A stretch of DNA of 64,000 bases from Epiperipatus broadwayi (GCA_028023455.1 JAQFVV010006695.1:332626-396625); one strand, 5' to 3'; positions 22,797 to 35,337 are shown, counted from the stretch's first letter. The notes: generated from the sequence alone by a model not told the origin. A program made the numbers and translations.

Positions 22797-23547
22797 TGTA
22801 ACAAGCTGACGGATTTTGACGGATTTCTCAGGAGATAGGGGGAGTGCATCTTACTATGGTCGGACTTTGGGTTTTGGATAGGATGCAAGTGATTACACGA
22901 TGAAATACATAACCTATGATTATACCTACTTCCAATAGACTAGCTCTACATATTTTTATTAACCTAGATACAATTTGGGTCAGTTCATCCAATTCTCACC
23001 CCTTTCTAGCCACGTTATATCACATTATTCGAACTCGGGGAGTAATTTCTTGAACCCTCTTATCAGGGAAGGAGAGCACACTAATAGCAGTTATTGCACC
23101 TCTATATAGGTGATAATTGATTATCAAAAATCCTATGAGCATATCCAAATAACATTAGATATAAAACAAAATGTGTATGTTCAGTATATGTATATGTATT
23201 AAAAGTTATAATCAACTTGATTATGTCTATTTATTCCCTCTAAAATAATAGGATAATATTGATATGTATTAGAATAATTAAGATTGTAATGTTTATGATA
23301 GGTATAAACTGATGGTGGATATGGCTACAGACCAAATTAAAATAACTAATTATATTACATTTATGGATTAACAAAATATAAAATACTAATAATAATTCAA
23401 TCTGACACGTTATTTGTTATGTCAAGGATGAGTTTCTACAATATTGATATCTAATAATGATATTTGTATAAATAAAGTCCTTACCCTCAACCCAATGGTA
23501 GAAATTCATGCACTTGACCAATTATTTACAAAGACGAATATGTAACA
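22797..23547 (+). mobile_element. Possible solo LTR
   Basis: A less AT-rich block that starts TGTAACAAGCTGACGG and ends GAATATGTAACA, with ATATAT on both sides (22791-22796 and 23548-23553). The TG..CA ends and length (751 bp) fit a solo LTR, but the flanking duplication is low-complexity and no second copy is present in the window. Confidence 0.4.
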
Positions 23548-23553
23548 ATATAT

Positions 23554-25183
23554 GTATGTGATCGCGATTCTATCTGGCTAATTTAAAATATATATACAAA
23601 CATAAAATAAAAAAAAAAATCTTTGTTGTCCAGACAGATCAATGGTTATAAATCATCTATACAAAAGCAATGTATAAGTAAGCTTAATTAATAATAAACA
23701 AGTTAATATAAACTCTGTTATAATCTAGTGTGTTGCTCAATGCGAGATAATATTGAAATCTCTTACCTCTCATTTCACATTATGCTGTCAAAAGTCAGTT
23801 GGATGGGGAGATCAAAAACTGATGTGCATTTTATTTCATATAAATAAAGGTAAAAAATAAAAAAATTAGTTAAATCTAATATTTTTCCCCTTACTCTCAT
23901 AAATAATTTTCCCAAAATTATGACACATTGGCTTCCAAGTATAGAAACGAAAACATTCAGAAAATTTACAATAGACAGAAAAAAAAAAATAAAACAAAAA
24001 TCACAGTATTTATCCCATTATATTAATTAAAGTTTGATGAGTCTGCTGGAAACTATTTATTTGCCAGATAAGTTCCTATGGATGAAGATGAAATACTGCT
24101 CCCTCGAAGAGTGGCAATCTCTTGTCTGAATCAAAAGGCAATGTTATTCTCCAATTGCTCTCCTGGATTTTATTAGGCATTTTATTCAAGGCAAAAGATG
24201 TTATTCAGGTTTCTTCTAAATGGGAAGGTGAAATCTTTTTGCTTTCATGGCTTTATTGATGGTGTGCTTCTCCCTCTGGTATGAACTGTTTAGCAAGCAA
24301 CCATGGTATAAAGATAATATATATCTATTGCTTTATCTACTTTCAAGTCTTTAGTGGCAATATTTCTATATAACAACACGGTTAATTATTGTATCTTATT
24401 ATTATTACGTGAATACAACTAAAGTTGCTTAATCAGCAAATAATAGAATCTTTGCTTCCAATTTATATGGTTGCTTTAAAAGTTTAGCTTTTGATAATTC
24501 TGAATACTATGTAAAAAAAAAAAAATATTTAAATTCGAATATATATATCCATCTTTGTATTCGAATTTCTTTTTAAGCAGAAAAAAAGTGCTTTATTTTC
24601 AAAAGCAGAAGACAATATAACAATTAATACTACTTTTAGATCGCGTGATTTGCGTAGTGTTTTTTAATATATGAACCTTGTCATTTTCCATTGTTGAGCC
24701 GACATAATATATATAGTACAGATTAAAACAATAATTTGTGAACATTTTAAATTTCATTTCTACAGTTGGTTGCGATGTGATTAAATTTAAATTCAGTCAT
24801 TGTTTTGTGAGATTTATGTACAAGTTTTCGGTATAGTTCTCCCCAGTTAGTGACACATAACACATATTTTATTTCAGTGTTAGTATACATATATGTTTTT
24901 CCTAGTTGTTTAATGTTTTTATCCTTTTTTAAAAAATAAAATGATGTTTATGTAAATATATATTGGAAAGGAAAAATGCTAATATTAATAAATTGTTTGG
25001 CAATTTATTGGTTAAACAAATATTTTTAAATGGCTCCAATTGGCAGAGTGCCCTAAACATTGGATGGTGTGTCAGGGTTGTAACACATCATTACAATATA
25101 TATATATATCCAGTATACAGTTCAGATACTAACATCATTAATAAATTATCTGCTTGTGTATATATATGTAAATACTTTAATAA
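23554..25183. other. Non-coding AT-rich stretch
   Basis: No supported coding region. The open frame at 24963-25202 has no recognised domain and runs into the transposon edge at 25184. Confidence 0.5.
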
Positions 25184-27432
25184 CACTGGTCAACAAATTT
25201 AAACTGTTTTGAAGTAACATTGATGAAAATAGCTGTATATAAAGTTTTTTGTGGTCCTAAATCTGAAAATGGTATGCTAAATACTAACATGTACAGTTTT
25301 TTTGTTACAGGGATTGGTGATCAGAAAAAAAAAAAGAAAACATATTTTTGCAATGTAATGTTTGTTTAATAAAAATATGTAAAACATGTTAAATCTAAGC
25401 AAAGACATTTGACTAAGGATCATGTGCAATAAAAATTATAAAATGTTTCATGAAGATACCAAACAGTGACAAATTATTTCACTTTTTTCTCTTTTGTTCA
25501 GTACAATCATCTTTTTTTAAAACCAGCAGCAGTAGTCATCCAACATAGATTGTTTCCAGGGTCCCAGGTAAAGTACTTCCATTGCCCTGATGTTCTGGTG
25601 AAATCTCTCTTCTTGTTTGTCACTTACTGTATACAAATTTTGCCAAAAAAAAATCCAAATGCAGGTGCAAAAAATGCATTTTTAAGGACATGCAATATCC
25701 TAGTAGTTCATAGGCTTTTAAAAATTCATCTGAGGGTTTTATAATCCTCACATTTCTTGTTATCCAGAAATCCCTTCACTACACTTACAAAACAATTCCA
25801 ACCTGCCAATTCCTTGTCATTTAATTTTTTTTTTTTGAAAAAGAGAATCACTCAAAAGTTTCCTTATTTGATGTCCAATAAAGATGCCTTCTTTTAGATT
25901 TGCATCACTTCACTGAGGAAGTAAAACACATTACCTTCTTTGTCCATAGCTTTAACAAAGTTTATTTATTAGTCCAAGCTTAATATGGAGAGAAATATTT
26001 AACAAGGGGAGCATATTTTATATTTGCAGTACTTGGTTCAAAAGAAGTTCTATGATGCCAATCTTTCTTAATGAAATGTTCTTGTGTTGCTTGACTGTCC
26101 CATAGACACAAAAACAACAATACTTTGTAAAAACCCATTGAAGCCCTAGTACTATACCTAACATTTTTAAATCTCCATAAATATCCTACTGATACTGTTC
26201 ATATTTGATTTGATTTAGTAGGATAGCTAAGTTATTATAGTTTTCTTTCATTGTCACTGATTGGGCTAAAGAAATAGATGGTTTTTTTGTTTCCATTATG
26301 AAGCAAGACTGGTTTAAGGCTGTATTTAGACAAATCTATGAAAATATGCCACTCAGAAGGTACATGTTCTATATTAAGCTCATTCATTAAACCATCAATA
26401 TCATAACAGACACATAGCGATTTTTCCATTTTACAAAAACTTGAAAATGTTTTATTTCGTTTTCAGCAAAGTGAAACACTTATATTTTTATCTAACAGGT
26501 TCCATTGTTGAAGTCTGGAACCAAGAAATTCAGATTTTTGTTTTGACAAACCCAAGTTACATTCCAAATCATTTAATTCATTCCGAATTATTAAGTGAGG
26601 TTCACTAGTAGTTTGTAAAAATGTAGGGTCACTACTGGTATTCTCAGGAAGTTGTTGATCAAATCCTGATGAAGAATTAGAATCATTGGAAAACATAACG
26701 TTGTCCAGGTTTAAAGCGCAATTGACATTGGAAATTCCTGGCTATGTGGAACTGGCCTTAGTGCAAAGGCAAATTTGGATACTCAATTTGCCCGTTTGCT
26801 TTTTTGAATACCCTTCTCTTTTAGTGATCCAGAAGTAGCAATCACTTGCATGATCAGAAGGTTCCCTCCACACCATAGGAACAGCATTCAATATAGAATT
26901 TTTCTTGCAATGTATCCACTGCACTAAATTTACATGGCAACTCACACAGCAAATATGAGGGACCTAACTTTTACCTTGATCACCAATTTGGCACTTAAAA
27001 TATAAAAAATAGGCTTTTTTAACTTTTTCGGATATAAATCTAGCCTATGTCTTTAAAATAAATTGTCCACATATGTAGCAAAACTTATCCGCTGGATTTT
27101 TGCAACATTGACGACTAGAACTTGCCATTTTATAAAAAAGTAGGAGAAAAACACTTAACTGTTCACAAGACAGAATCAAACTAAACTTTAAAGAATCATA
27201 CAAGGCCCTTAAAGATTTGTAGAATACATTGGAAATACGCTACCTCTCGTGGTAATTTTTCCTACATTGATAAAGCACATATAATTTTAATAATCCCATC
27301 ATATAAGAGATAAACAAGTACTCGAACATGGGATGTGGTAGGACATTTCTGTGAAAAAGTGGTTTAATAAATACCTAAATGAAATACAAAAAAATATTTT
27401 TATTAATGTTGGAAAAATCATGTTGACCAGTG
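25184..27432 (-). mobile_element. DNA transposon with CACTG ends carrying a broken gene (probable CACTA/EnSpm type)
   Basis: The left end reads CACTGGTCAACA (25184-25195) and the right end is its exact complement, TGTTGACCAGTG (27421-27432). Beyond the 12 perfect bases the ends agree loosely. The flanks both carry TAA (25181-25183 and 27433-27435), a 3-bp duplication. Ends beginning CACTR with 3-bp target sites are the signature of CMC (CACTA/EnSpm) elements. The only gene-like content is the pseudogene at 25450-27128. Another CTGGTCAACA-type end occurs alone near 33378-33391. Confidence 0.62.
25450..27128 (-). pseudogene. Broken gene of a widespread uncharacterised (probably transposase-like) protein family
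   Basis: Read on the minus strand from an ATG at 27126-27128. Pieces in order: QCCKNPADKFCYICGQFI (a Cys-x2-Cys unit, near 27110-27055); CVSCHVNLVQWIHC and VPMVWREPSDHASDCYF (near 26945-26820); EPHLIIRNELNDLECNLGLS (near 26610-26550); HVPSEWHIFIDLSKYSLKPV (near 26370-26310) followed by LLHNGN; YGDLKMLGIVLGLQ..TKYCCF (near 26180-26100); and ERFHQNIRAMEVLY..SMLDDYCC (near 25605-25520). I recognise this order from an intronless protein found in many animal genomes without a named function. The two Cys-rich units, then Asp-rich FIDLSK and GDLK..G.Q..TKYxCFxC segments, look like a transposase. Frame breaks and stops occur between all the pieces, so it is dead. It lies wholly between matching inverted ends. 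Confidence 0.65.
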
Positions 27433-27435
27433 TAA

Positions 27436-28490
27436 TCTTCTAAAGAACAATTTTATTTATATATTTGAATATAAATATTTTGTTTGGCTGAAAGTTTGTA
27501 GTAATGGGATTTTATTTGTAATTATATGTTAAACTACACCATCTACAATTAATTGTTAAAATGTCTTCAGAAAAATTCAAATTTTATTTAAACCTTTCAG
27601 ATATATTCAACTATTAGTAATAGTATACACAATAGTACATAATACAATGTTTCAAGTAACATTGTTCTCCTTCAAATATTGCTGGTGTTTAATCATATTA
27701 ACTTGAGCATCAAACCTGGAATCTTTAGATTCATGAATATTGAATTTAAGATGGTGCTCTAATCAATTAAGCTATTATGTCAAAGGTCACAATTAGTAGA
27801 GATATTATATACTTAACTATGAGATTACTCTTGATTTTTTCCATTTTTAAAATCTTAAGAGTAAGGTTAGTGAGTGGTTTTCAAATATGAAATATATGAG
27901 ATGACTTATGGGGTTATGGATCATTATCGTATGAACTGCTTCTTTAAATTTTCTTTTAACTTTTTTTTTCTATCCGATGTTTTTGTCTTTTCCCATTTGA
28001 ACGTTCATTGATACATGAATAATGTATTTGTCTTTTTTTTCTTTAATTACTCTTCCATCTTGGTTTAATATATACTTACAGTCTTCTTTATGTATTATTG
28101 TCTTTTTAAGGTTTATTGGTATATATAATTTTCAAAAATTGAATATTAGCTTAGATAATTTTGTATTAAAAGTATGAGAGAGAGATAATAAAAAAATTAA
28201 CTCATGTAAAAAATGAGGAAACAGTAAGCATTTAATTAAGGAATAAATTAATTCATGAAAATAAAAAATAAACTACTATAAGTATATACTAAATAAAGTA
28301 CCCATTGTAAATATAGGCTTACAAGAGATGTCTCTGGAAAAGGGAAAATATAATGAATTACTGTTTTTACTGTATAAGATATTATACATATTTATAATTA
28401 TTATAGAATATCAATCATAATTTTATAAATCTGTTTCAAGACAAAAGTTATACATTAATCCTGATTAAAAGCTTATAGCTATTTTTTTTA
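27436..28490. other. Non-coding AT-rich stretch
   Basis: No supported gene or recognised repeat. Confidence 0.5.
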
Positions 28491-28494
28491 AGAT

Positions 28495-29165
28495 TATTCA
28501 TCAATTTTTATTTTACCCTCTATAGTTTCTTTCAGTGTGTCCTTGTAATTATTTATTTGATGGATCCATTGTTCTTTCTAATTTTATCAATGAACATTTC
28601 TTATTTTCACTTTTATCAATATATTTTTATTTCTAATCTATTTCTTTATCTTTTCCATTCTCTAAATATACATCTCTAGAGTTTCCAGCTTTTACCTTCT
28701 CTCTTTTTTTTCTCATTGTCCAAATAATACTCTAAAGAACACATTTTATAAATAACTTTTTTAGATCTAATTTTAATTTAATTATTATAATAATTCAATG
28801 AATTTTTTTATCGTTATTTCCACTATCAGTTTACCAAATTTATAAATACATGAAAGTATTTTGCTTTTATAATTTTCTTCTAATTACCACTGTTAAATTT
28901 TTATTCTCTCAACCTCTTTCATTATCTTAATTTTAGTTGTATTTATTCTCACTCCAAATATATTATTAATTTTATCTTTTATACTTAATAATTAGTTTAA
29001 TTCATGTTCATATCTAAATCCTGCCAAATCATCAAATGTGATATTATTATCCCTTCTTCCAATTTTAACTTCATTTTTTAAAATCCAATTATTTTTGTTA
29101 TCATCCAAGTAAATATTTATTAAAAAAAGGATAAAGTCAGTAAAACATCTCTACCTTACCTTTTT
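28495..29165 (-). pseudogene. LINE relic (RT palm to C terminus)
   Basis: Minus-strand fragments match the LINE at 62425-64000: RCFTDFILFLINIYLDD near 29150-29105 (RT motif after the QG box), NITFDDLAGFRYEHELN near 29060-29000 (a damaged FADD box), and CIFREWKR..RNRLEIKIY near 28670-28600, equivalent to the C-terminal W.R...ISW....NEEVL segment of these endonuclease-reverse transcriptases. Stops and frame breaks are frequent. The N-terminal endonuclease is missing. Confidence 0.55.
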
Positions 29166-29342
29166 TTATTATCTATACATGTTTTTTGAAAGATCATTCT
29201 ATATTTGAAATATTTTTTTATAAACAAACAAATTGTTTCTTATAACATAATCGGGCTTGGCCACTTGATGGCGTTCTGGCTCGCCAAAACACCTAACAAA
29301 TGCCGTTTACAAGGCCTGACTTACAGCTGTAGAAAACATCTA

Positions 29343-29420
29343 TGTTTAGTCTTAGCCATTAGAAGGCCGTTGATGATGACGTGTTTAGTCTTAGCCATTA
29401 GAAGACCGTTGATGATGACG
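29343..29420 (+). repeat. 39-bp tandem duplication
   Basis: Two units, 29343-29381 and 29382-29420, each TGTTTAGTCTTAGCCATTAG..TTGATGATGACG, differing at one base. Lies just inside the left end of the TIR element. Confidence 0.9.
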
Positions 29421-29983
29421 TAACACAGAAATAATACAGCCTATTTCTGCTTCGCAACAGTTACTGTGAATCCACACACTTATCTTTCATGTACAGTTTG
29501 ATATATATGTGTGTGTAGTTTGATTAGTCAAATTTTTACAATATATGTTACACAATCTTTGTATTTGTAATGAATTTAAGAAACCTGATTTTATAGTAAT
29601 TTTCCAAATGGCCACATCCTTGTTTAGAGAAGGTGTAATGTGTAAAAGCTTGACGAGGGTACGTCAAAATGAATTCGGCCGAGTTCGCGTGTGAAATCTC
29701 GTTTTCACATGAAATACCTCGTAGTTCATAAAATGGCTGGCAAACGTGTAACTTTTTTCGCAGTTGCCGACAACAGAAGCCGAGTATTTCTGCTGTCCAA
29801 TAAAAATATACATGATTTTTTGTAAATTTCATAGAAAGCAAATATTATAAACATGTTTAATAAATAAAGAAGACATTTATATGTGTTTGTTGTTGTTTAA
29901 AAAAGTTTGAGTTTCTTTCTTTTGTCTGACTATGGTTACGATTTTGATATTTTTTATTTTAGCATTACAAACAACAGAACACT

Positions 29984-30018
29984 AATCCTAAAACTAACCC
30001 TAAACCTAACCATAACCA
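29984..30018 (-). repeat. Interstitial telomere-like stretch (CCTAAC-like)
   Basis: Irregular CCTAA/CCCTAA units (AACTAACCCTAAACCTAACC) on the plus strand, that is TTAGGG-like on the minus strand. It is embedded in a segment shared with the second family T element, so it belongs to the transposon and is not evidence of a chromosome end. Confidence 0.75.
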
Positions 30019-30929
30019 TACACAGTTGTTTTGTTATGTAGAAAGCAATAATTAAGTGAAAGACATCGCAGAGTAGCAGCAATCAATGAATCGATCCCCT
30101 AAACCCACCCCTCCCCCCCAAAAAAAGTTTAAATGTATGTTTAAAAAATGCAAAAAGGTTGTTGTTTTGTAAAGACAAAATTAAAATTAAATGTTTTATT
30201 TTTAAAAAAGACAAGAAAAAAAAAAGTTCTAGCAATCAATCAATTAATAACTAAAAAGGAGGAATGATGATAATTTGTCTAAAAACAGCGATTTAAAAAT
30301 AAAAAAAAAGGTTGTCGTTTACTAAATACAAAATTAAAATTAAAAAGGCATGAAAAAAAAAAGTTATAGCAATCAATAAATTAATAACCAAAAAAAAAAA
30401 CCAACGATTTAAAAATCACCTGGCCCCGAAAACCATACATTGTATTGTTTTTGACTGCCAACAAGCCATCAAGTGGCCAAGGCCGATTACGTTATAATTA
30501 CCTACAAATTTACTCACAATCACCTTTGTTTCCCTCCCTCTTTTGAAATCATTACAACAGTATTAATTCTTATATTGTAAAACAGATTTTGTTCAGCTTT
30601 TTAGATAAAAATTGGTTAAATATACTACATGAAAATTGAGACTTTTTTTTTTTCCAAAATATTACTGCTTAATATATAATGTTTATAAAACTATTACTAA
30701 TTTTCTATTTTTCTGAGCCAACATAATATCTGGTAATTAATTAATATACTCACAGAAAAGATAGTTTTTAATATTCAGCTTTATTACGGCCTAATATGTT
30801 TTCAATATATCATATTCATGGTGTATACTGGTATGATATTATATCAGTGTTTAATTATTATCTAATAAGCTATTCAAATTATTCAAATTTAGATTTATTC
30901 AAATAGCCCATTTCTTTGATAAGGGTATG

Positions 30930-32520
30930 CTAGCTTTTTTTTTTTGTTAATAGAAAAATGGTCATAACTATTGCACATGCTTCTTTGACCTTCCACTTTC
31001 TGTCCTCTTTCTCTATGCATACTATTTTTGTTTTTGTTAGATCAAATATGTGGGTGGTATTTTGTTCATCGTCTGTAAATATTGATGTGTTCTTCATCTC
31101 TGAAGGCTCTATTATATAAATGTGTTGGCCAAGTCTTGATAGGTTGGCCCTCAATTCTCCCATAATATGCAGCATTGCAGGCTTTTTGGCTGCAGTTCAT
31201 TTTATACACCACTTGGTGTGCTGATTCATTTGGTAAAGTATCTTTAATATTGTTGACTAATTGATTAAATGATGGAGAAGTTTGAAAGTTTATATTAAAT
31301 TTGTCTTTACATATATTTTAAATTGTGTGTGCAATTTTTGGAATGTCAGGTAGGCTTATCAGATTTCTCTTGTTGGATGGGGCAAGGGTTTCTTATTTTG
31401 TTATAGAATCTATTTATGGTGTTAAAGATTTTATCATGATTATATCCCATCTTTTGAAGGTCATTTGTATACTATTCAATGTTATTCTTATTGTATTTAA
31501 TCTTCATAATATATGATTTCTATGTAAAAAATCTTTCAATCTTGCATATTTATGTGATATCAAGGTTCTTGATGTACGTTGTATTCCTCCTTTTATATTT
31601 AGGGTCTTAAACATCATTCTGTAGTTCAGCTTGTGGTTTTGTCTTTATATATACAAATCCAAAAACTTTATTCCTCTACTATTGTCTTCTCTCTAAGATC
31701 CATGATAGTGTCAATGCCAGCTCCAATTCCTGTCGTATTTTATCAATCAGTGGGTTTGTAACATATAAACATGTCAACCATGAACCTAGTATATATTAAT
31801 CTTGGATTTAAATGATGTACTTGGGGATAACACAGTTTTCAATTTTTGCTAGGAATAGGCTACTGATGATGCTGCTGATGGGCAGTCCCATCGGCCAACC
31901 ATTATTGATTTTATAATATTTTCCATTTGTTACTGCTGTGAGGTCTTTGACTATCCATTTCAAAACATCTATTGTGAATTCTTTTTTGAGATGAGCACCA
32001 AATCATATAACTCTTTATATTGAGTGAAGCAATTTTATTAGTAGTATCTATTTTCATGCTTTTTAATCTTGTTAACAAATCCATATGATAGTTTACTTGA
32101 GTATTTTCCAACACAACAATAGGTTTGGCCTTTTTATAAAAATATGATCTGCCAAAATTAATAACCCTCAGTGGGAAGTTTTATTTATGTAGTTTTATGT
32201 TCACAAACATTCTTTGGTGTGGAGGTATAAATTTTAAAGTATTTCACTTTTGTAAATGCCTTTCCGCAGTGCCTCCTAAGAACTATTGAAATAAATTTGT
32301 CTTTAATGTTCTTAAGATTATATGATGCTATTTCCATAAAAGTAAGGTTTTTTAATTTGTGTATCAAGTTTTGTCTGGTACTCATCCTTTTCCATTAACA
32401 CTATGCAGTTTCCTTTTTCTTCCATTATGCAAATAATATTGTGACTTTCTATGTATGTTTTAGTGTTTTTTATGTTAACATACTATTTATATTTATGCTT
32501 ATTTTGTAATAAGTTTTCAC
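30930..32520 (-). pseudogene. Penelope-like element relic (RT plus GIY-YIG endonuclease)
   Basis: Read on the minus strand. Near 32435-32370: EEKGNCIVLMEKDEYQTKL, the conserved start of the PLE RT (a KGN.vVvm.k..Y block). Near 32110-31990: VNYHMDLLTRLKSMKI and the following helix, the region before the SfDV motif. Near 31905-31845: GWPMGLPISSIISSLFLAKI, the MGSPLSP..A..FL motif. Near 31795-31755: YTRFMVDMFICYKP, where RYVDD should stand; the first catalytic Asp is replaced. Near 31235-31155: VVYKMNCSQKACNAAYYGRI, the GIY-YIG endonuclease start typical of PLEs, then HIFDLTKTKIVCIEKEDRKWKVKEA. Stops and frame breaks separate the parts. PLEs copy by target-primed reverse transcription. This is a 5'-eroded dead copy. 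Confidence 0.7.
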
Positions 32521-32524
32521 AAAG

Positions 32525-34235
32525 TTTAATGGAATATTCATACTAAGAAATTATTGATTAAAGTTGATTATTGTAAAGAGAAAATAATGTAAATTCAGAT
32601 AATAAATTAACAAAGATATTATTAAAAAGTTAGAAAATATATTATTTATTATGCACAAAAATAGCAACAATGATAAAAACAAAATGAAAATCAGAGGAAA
32701 AAATTAACTTGGATTATCTCTAAATAGGAGACTAAATTTAACATTTTAAGTGTTCTTAAAATAAGAATTTCATTGCTCAATAATATCTTTGGAGAAAACA
32801 TTTTTGAAAAAATATAAATTAACATTATTAAAATATTATTAAAATGTTATTATATATTACAGTATATATTTATTTTGTAGCATATATTGGAAACTTGAAT
32901 ATTAGGCAGAAGGGAATATGATTCTGAAGAAAACTTGTATATAGAATAATGAAGAAGTTAAAAATAGTAATTTTAACAATAAATGAAAGAAAAATAATAA
33001 TTGTAATTATAAAGAGGGAAATTATTTTCAATAAAATATTCAGTAAGACAAATTTTAACAAAGAGCAGAGAGGATGATTAAAAGATGTTTATTTACAAAA
33101 AGTGGGTTAAGAAATTACTGTTGAATAATTATTTATAGTCAATCAATCGGAAGGAGGAATGATTAAAGAAAATTTGATTTGTTAGTCTTTCTATAAGATA
33201 TTTACAACTATCAAAATATATTTCATTAGAGTTTGAGTTAATCCAGAATGCAAGTTATACTCTTCTCAGTTCCTTATGTGTTTTTGTAATTTTTTTTTCC
33301 ATTGTATAATTTAATCATTATTCTTTAGAATCAATTAATATATCTTAAGTTTTTTAAAAATACATCATGAAAATTTTTGTTGACCAGTATTAAATTTAAC
33401 ATACAAAATGAAAATGTTTATTCATTGTTACCTTATTATAGAGTATAGATAGTTATAAGGAGCCTTATGTATTTTAGTTAATATTATGAAAAGATTCTTA
33501 CGGAATTTGAAAATATTTATGACTGCCACATTTCTTTTTTATATTCCAGGATATTATAGATTGAAAATATATTTATTAGAATGATTTTAGTTATTTATTT
33601 ATATAGAATCATACAAAGCATTATCAAATACTATGCTTTATTAAATAAACACTTTTCATTTAATAATTAGGATTTTGGATTTTGTCACAGGCAAAAAAGG
33701 TATTCATTTAAGAAAGAAATTGTCGTATGACACCCCCTTCCCACCAATTAATCTGCACTTACTGATCATGGAAACTTTGGATGCAACATTTTTAAAATAA
33801 TATATTGTAACCGGACCACCACACAACCCTTTTATTACTTCAGTTGTAACAATTACCTGATGAGCATGTTGCAGGAAGGATGGCATTCCCCAATGCAGAT
33901 ATTAACCCCCCCCCTACAACATTTCCTGCTCATCAGAGGATGTAGCACCATAGAGACTAGAAGCATCTAGATATTTCTATGTTTGGTTTTCCAAACGATG
34001 CCACTAGAGTTCCATCTCACTACAACCTGACTTACCTGGGTCTAGTTATGCCAGTCGTAGCTCAGGAGGCATGAGATTCTCATGAACAAGTGCACTGAAT
34101 GATGAGTGATGCAATAAAAAAAAATATAGAATTGAACAACTGGACAACTAAAGTTAATTTTAAGTAACAATAATTTTATTTAACAATTAATTTGCAAGTT
34201 CTTCTAATAAAGTTCCTTCATATCCATGTGAATAT
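32525..34235. other. Non-coding stretch with an isolated transposon-end motif and a GC-richer block
   Basis: Near 33378-33391 TTGTTGACCAGTATT resembles the right end of the 25.2-27.4 kb transposon. A less AT-rich block at 33690-34120 contains an inverted pair CTGATGAGCA (33860-33869) and TGCTCATCAG (33929-33938) around a C-run; it may be another repeat relic. No coding region. Confidence 0.4.
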
Positions 34236-34249
34236 TCATTGTTTTTTAT

Positions 34250-34910
34250 TCATGTCTGGTCCATTGTGTTTCTTTGGTATACTTCCAATAATAGCACTTC
34301 AAGAATGTAATTTGTTGTATAATAAAGTCCTTCTTTCATAGTTCTTTTAATAACTTACATGTTTAGTTATTTAATTAATTAACAGAGAGGAATGCAACAT
34401 ATGAAGATAACTGATAGCATTTAATTCAGAGTTTCACTTTATTCAAATAAATATTTCACTTACGGTCCATTGTTCTTCTTTGGTATGCTTCAATATGACT
34501 TAAAGAATGTAACTTGTTGAGAGCATAATAAAGTCCTTCTTTAACAATTTACATCTTTAATCATTTAGTTAGTTCACAGAGAGGAGTGTGACACATTAAG
34601 ACAACAGAGAGAATAATGAAGATAACTAATAGCACTTAATTCAGAGTTTCATTTAATTGTGATTTGTATTGTTTTAGGTAGTAGTCACATGTAATGTGGT
34701 TTAATTATTCTTGTATAAAGATATCCTTTGCAAATATAATAATGAAGATAACTGCTAGCATTCTATTTAATTCAGGTTTCACTTAATTCACAAATAGTTT
34801 ATTTACAGTCCATTGTGCATCTTGGTATATATCCAATAATAGGGCAATATGAATTAAAGAATGCAAGTTCTTTAATCATTTACATTTTATGTCTAATTCA
34901 AGAGTTCCAG
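34250..34910 (+). repeat. Degenerate tandem array, unit ~206 bp and longer
   Basis: Units start with GGTCCATTGT..CTTTGGTATAC near 34258, 34464 and 34806. Each carries TAATAAAGTCCTTCTTT (first two), CACAGAGAGGA and GAAGATAACT.ATAGC..TTAATTCAGAGTTTCA. The last unit is longer because of an added segment near 34660-34740. Non-coding. Confidence 0.72.
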
Positions 34911-35337
34911 TTAACTTTAAATTAGTTAAAGCATAATACATATATTTCATTCATGGTTATCCAAATCCAGGTTTGAATCCATGCTATATGCACATCCTAG
35001 GTTCATTGGTTTGGTATTCTTATTTCTCAATTCGTCTTTATAGCATGTTTTAATTCTGTGTTTATATTACTTTTTTCAGAGTTTTCAAATAATAGATAAA
35101 ATCATTAATAAAAAATGATTTTCTTATATAATTAATAGGCAGGTGAGAATTTGTAATTTTATTTGGTTACTCTAATATCTAGCATAAATATTGCTGTTTG
35201 GTCTGGCACAGATGTATATTTCTTCATATAAGTTGATCAGCAGCTGCATTTATTTATTAGCCAGTTAGAGTTATATGTAATAGCTCAGTATTTCTGACTC
35301 TTCTAGGTATATTTATTTGTAAATCAATAATATCAAT

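Larger units (their letters stand above)
29246..30491. mobile_element. ~1.25-kb TIR element with telomere-like repeats (family T, copy 1)
   Basis: Left end CATAATCGGGCTTGGCCACT followed by TGATGGC; the complement of the right end reads CGTAATCGGCCTTGGCCACT followed by TGATGGC. TTATAA lies on both sides (29240-29245 and 30492-30497), perhaps the target duplication. Inside is a stretch shared, in opposite orientation, with the element at 51478-52820: GTTCTGTTGTTTGTAATGCT.. next to telomere-like units. A second internal duplication occurs at about 30150-30250 and 30310-30410 (AAATTAAAATTAAA..AGCAATCAAT..ATTAATAAC). No transposase is seen; the 97-codon open frame at 29548-29841 (minus) has no recognisable domain. 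Confidence 0.68.

Noticed and set aside
29548-29841. 97-codon minus-strand frame as a transposase
   Set aside because: No catalytic motif is readable and the host element looks non-autonomous.
29984-30018. Chromosome fusion scar from telomere-like repeats
   Set aside because: The stretch is short, irregular and embedded in a segment shared with another transposon copy at 52.0 kb.
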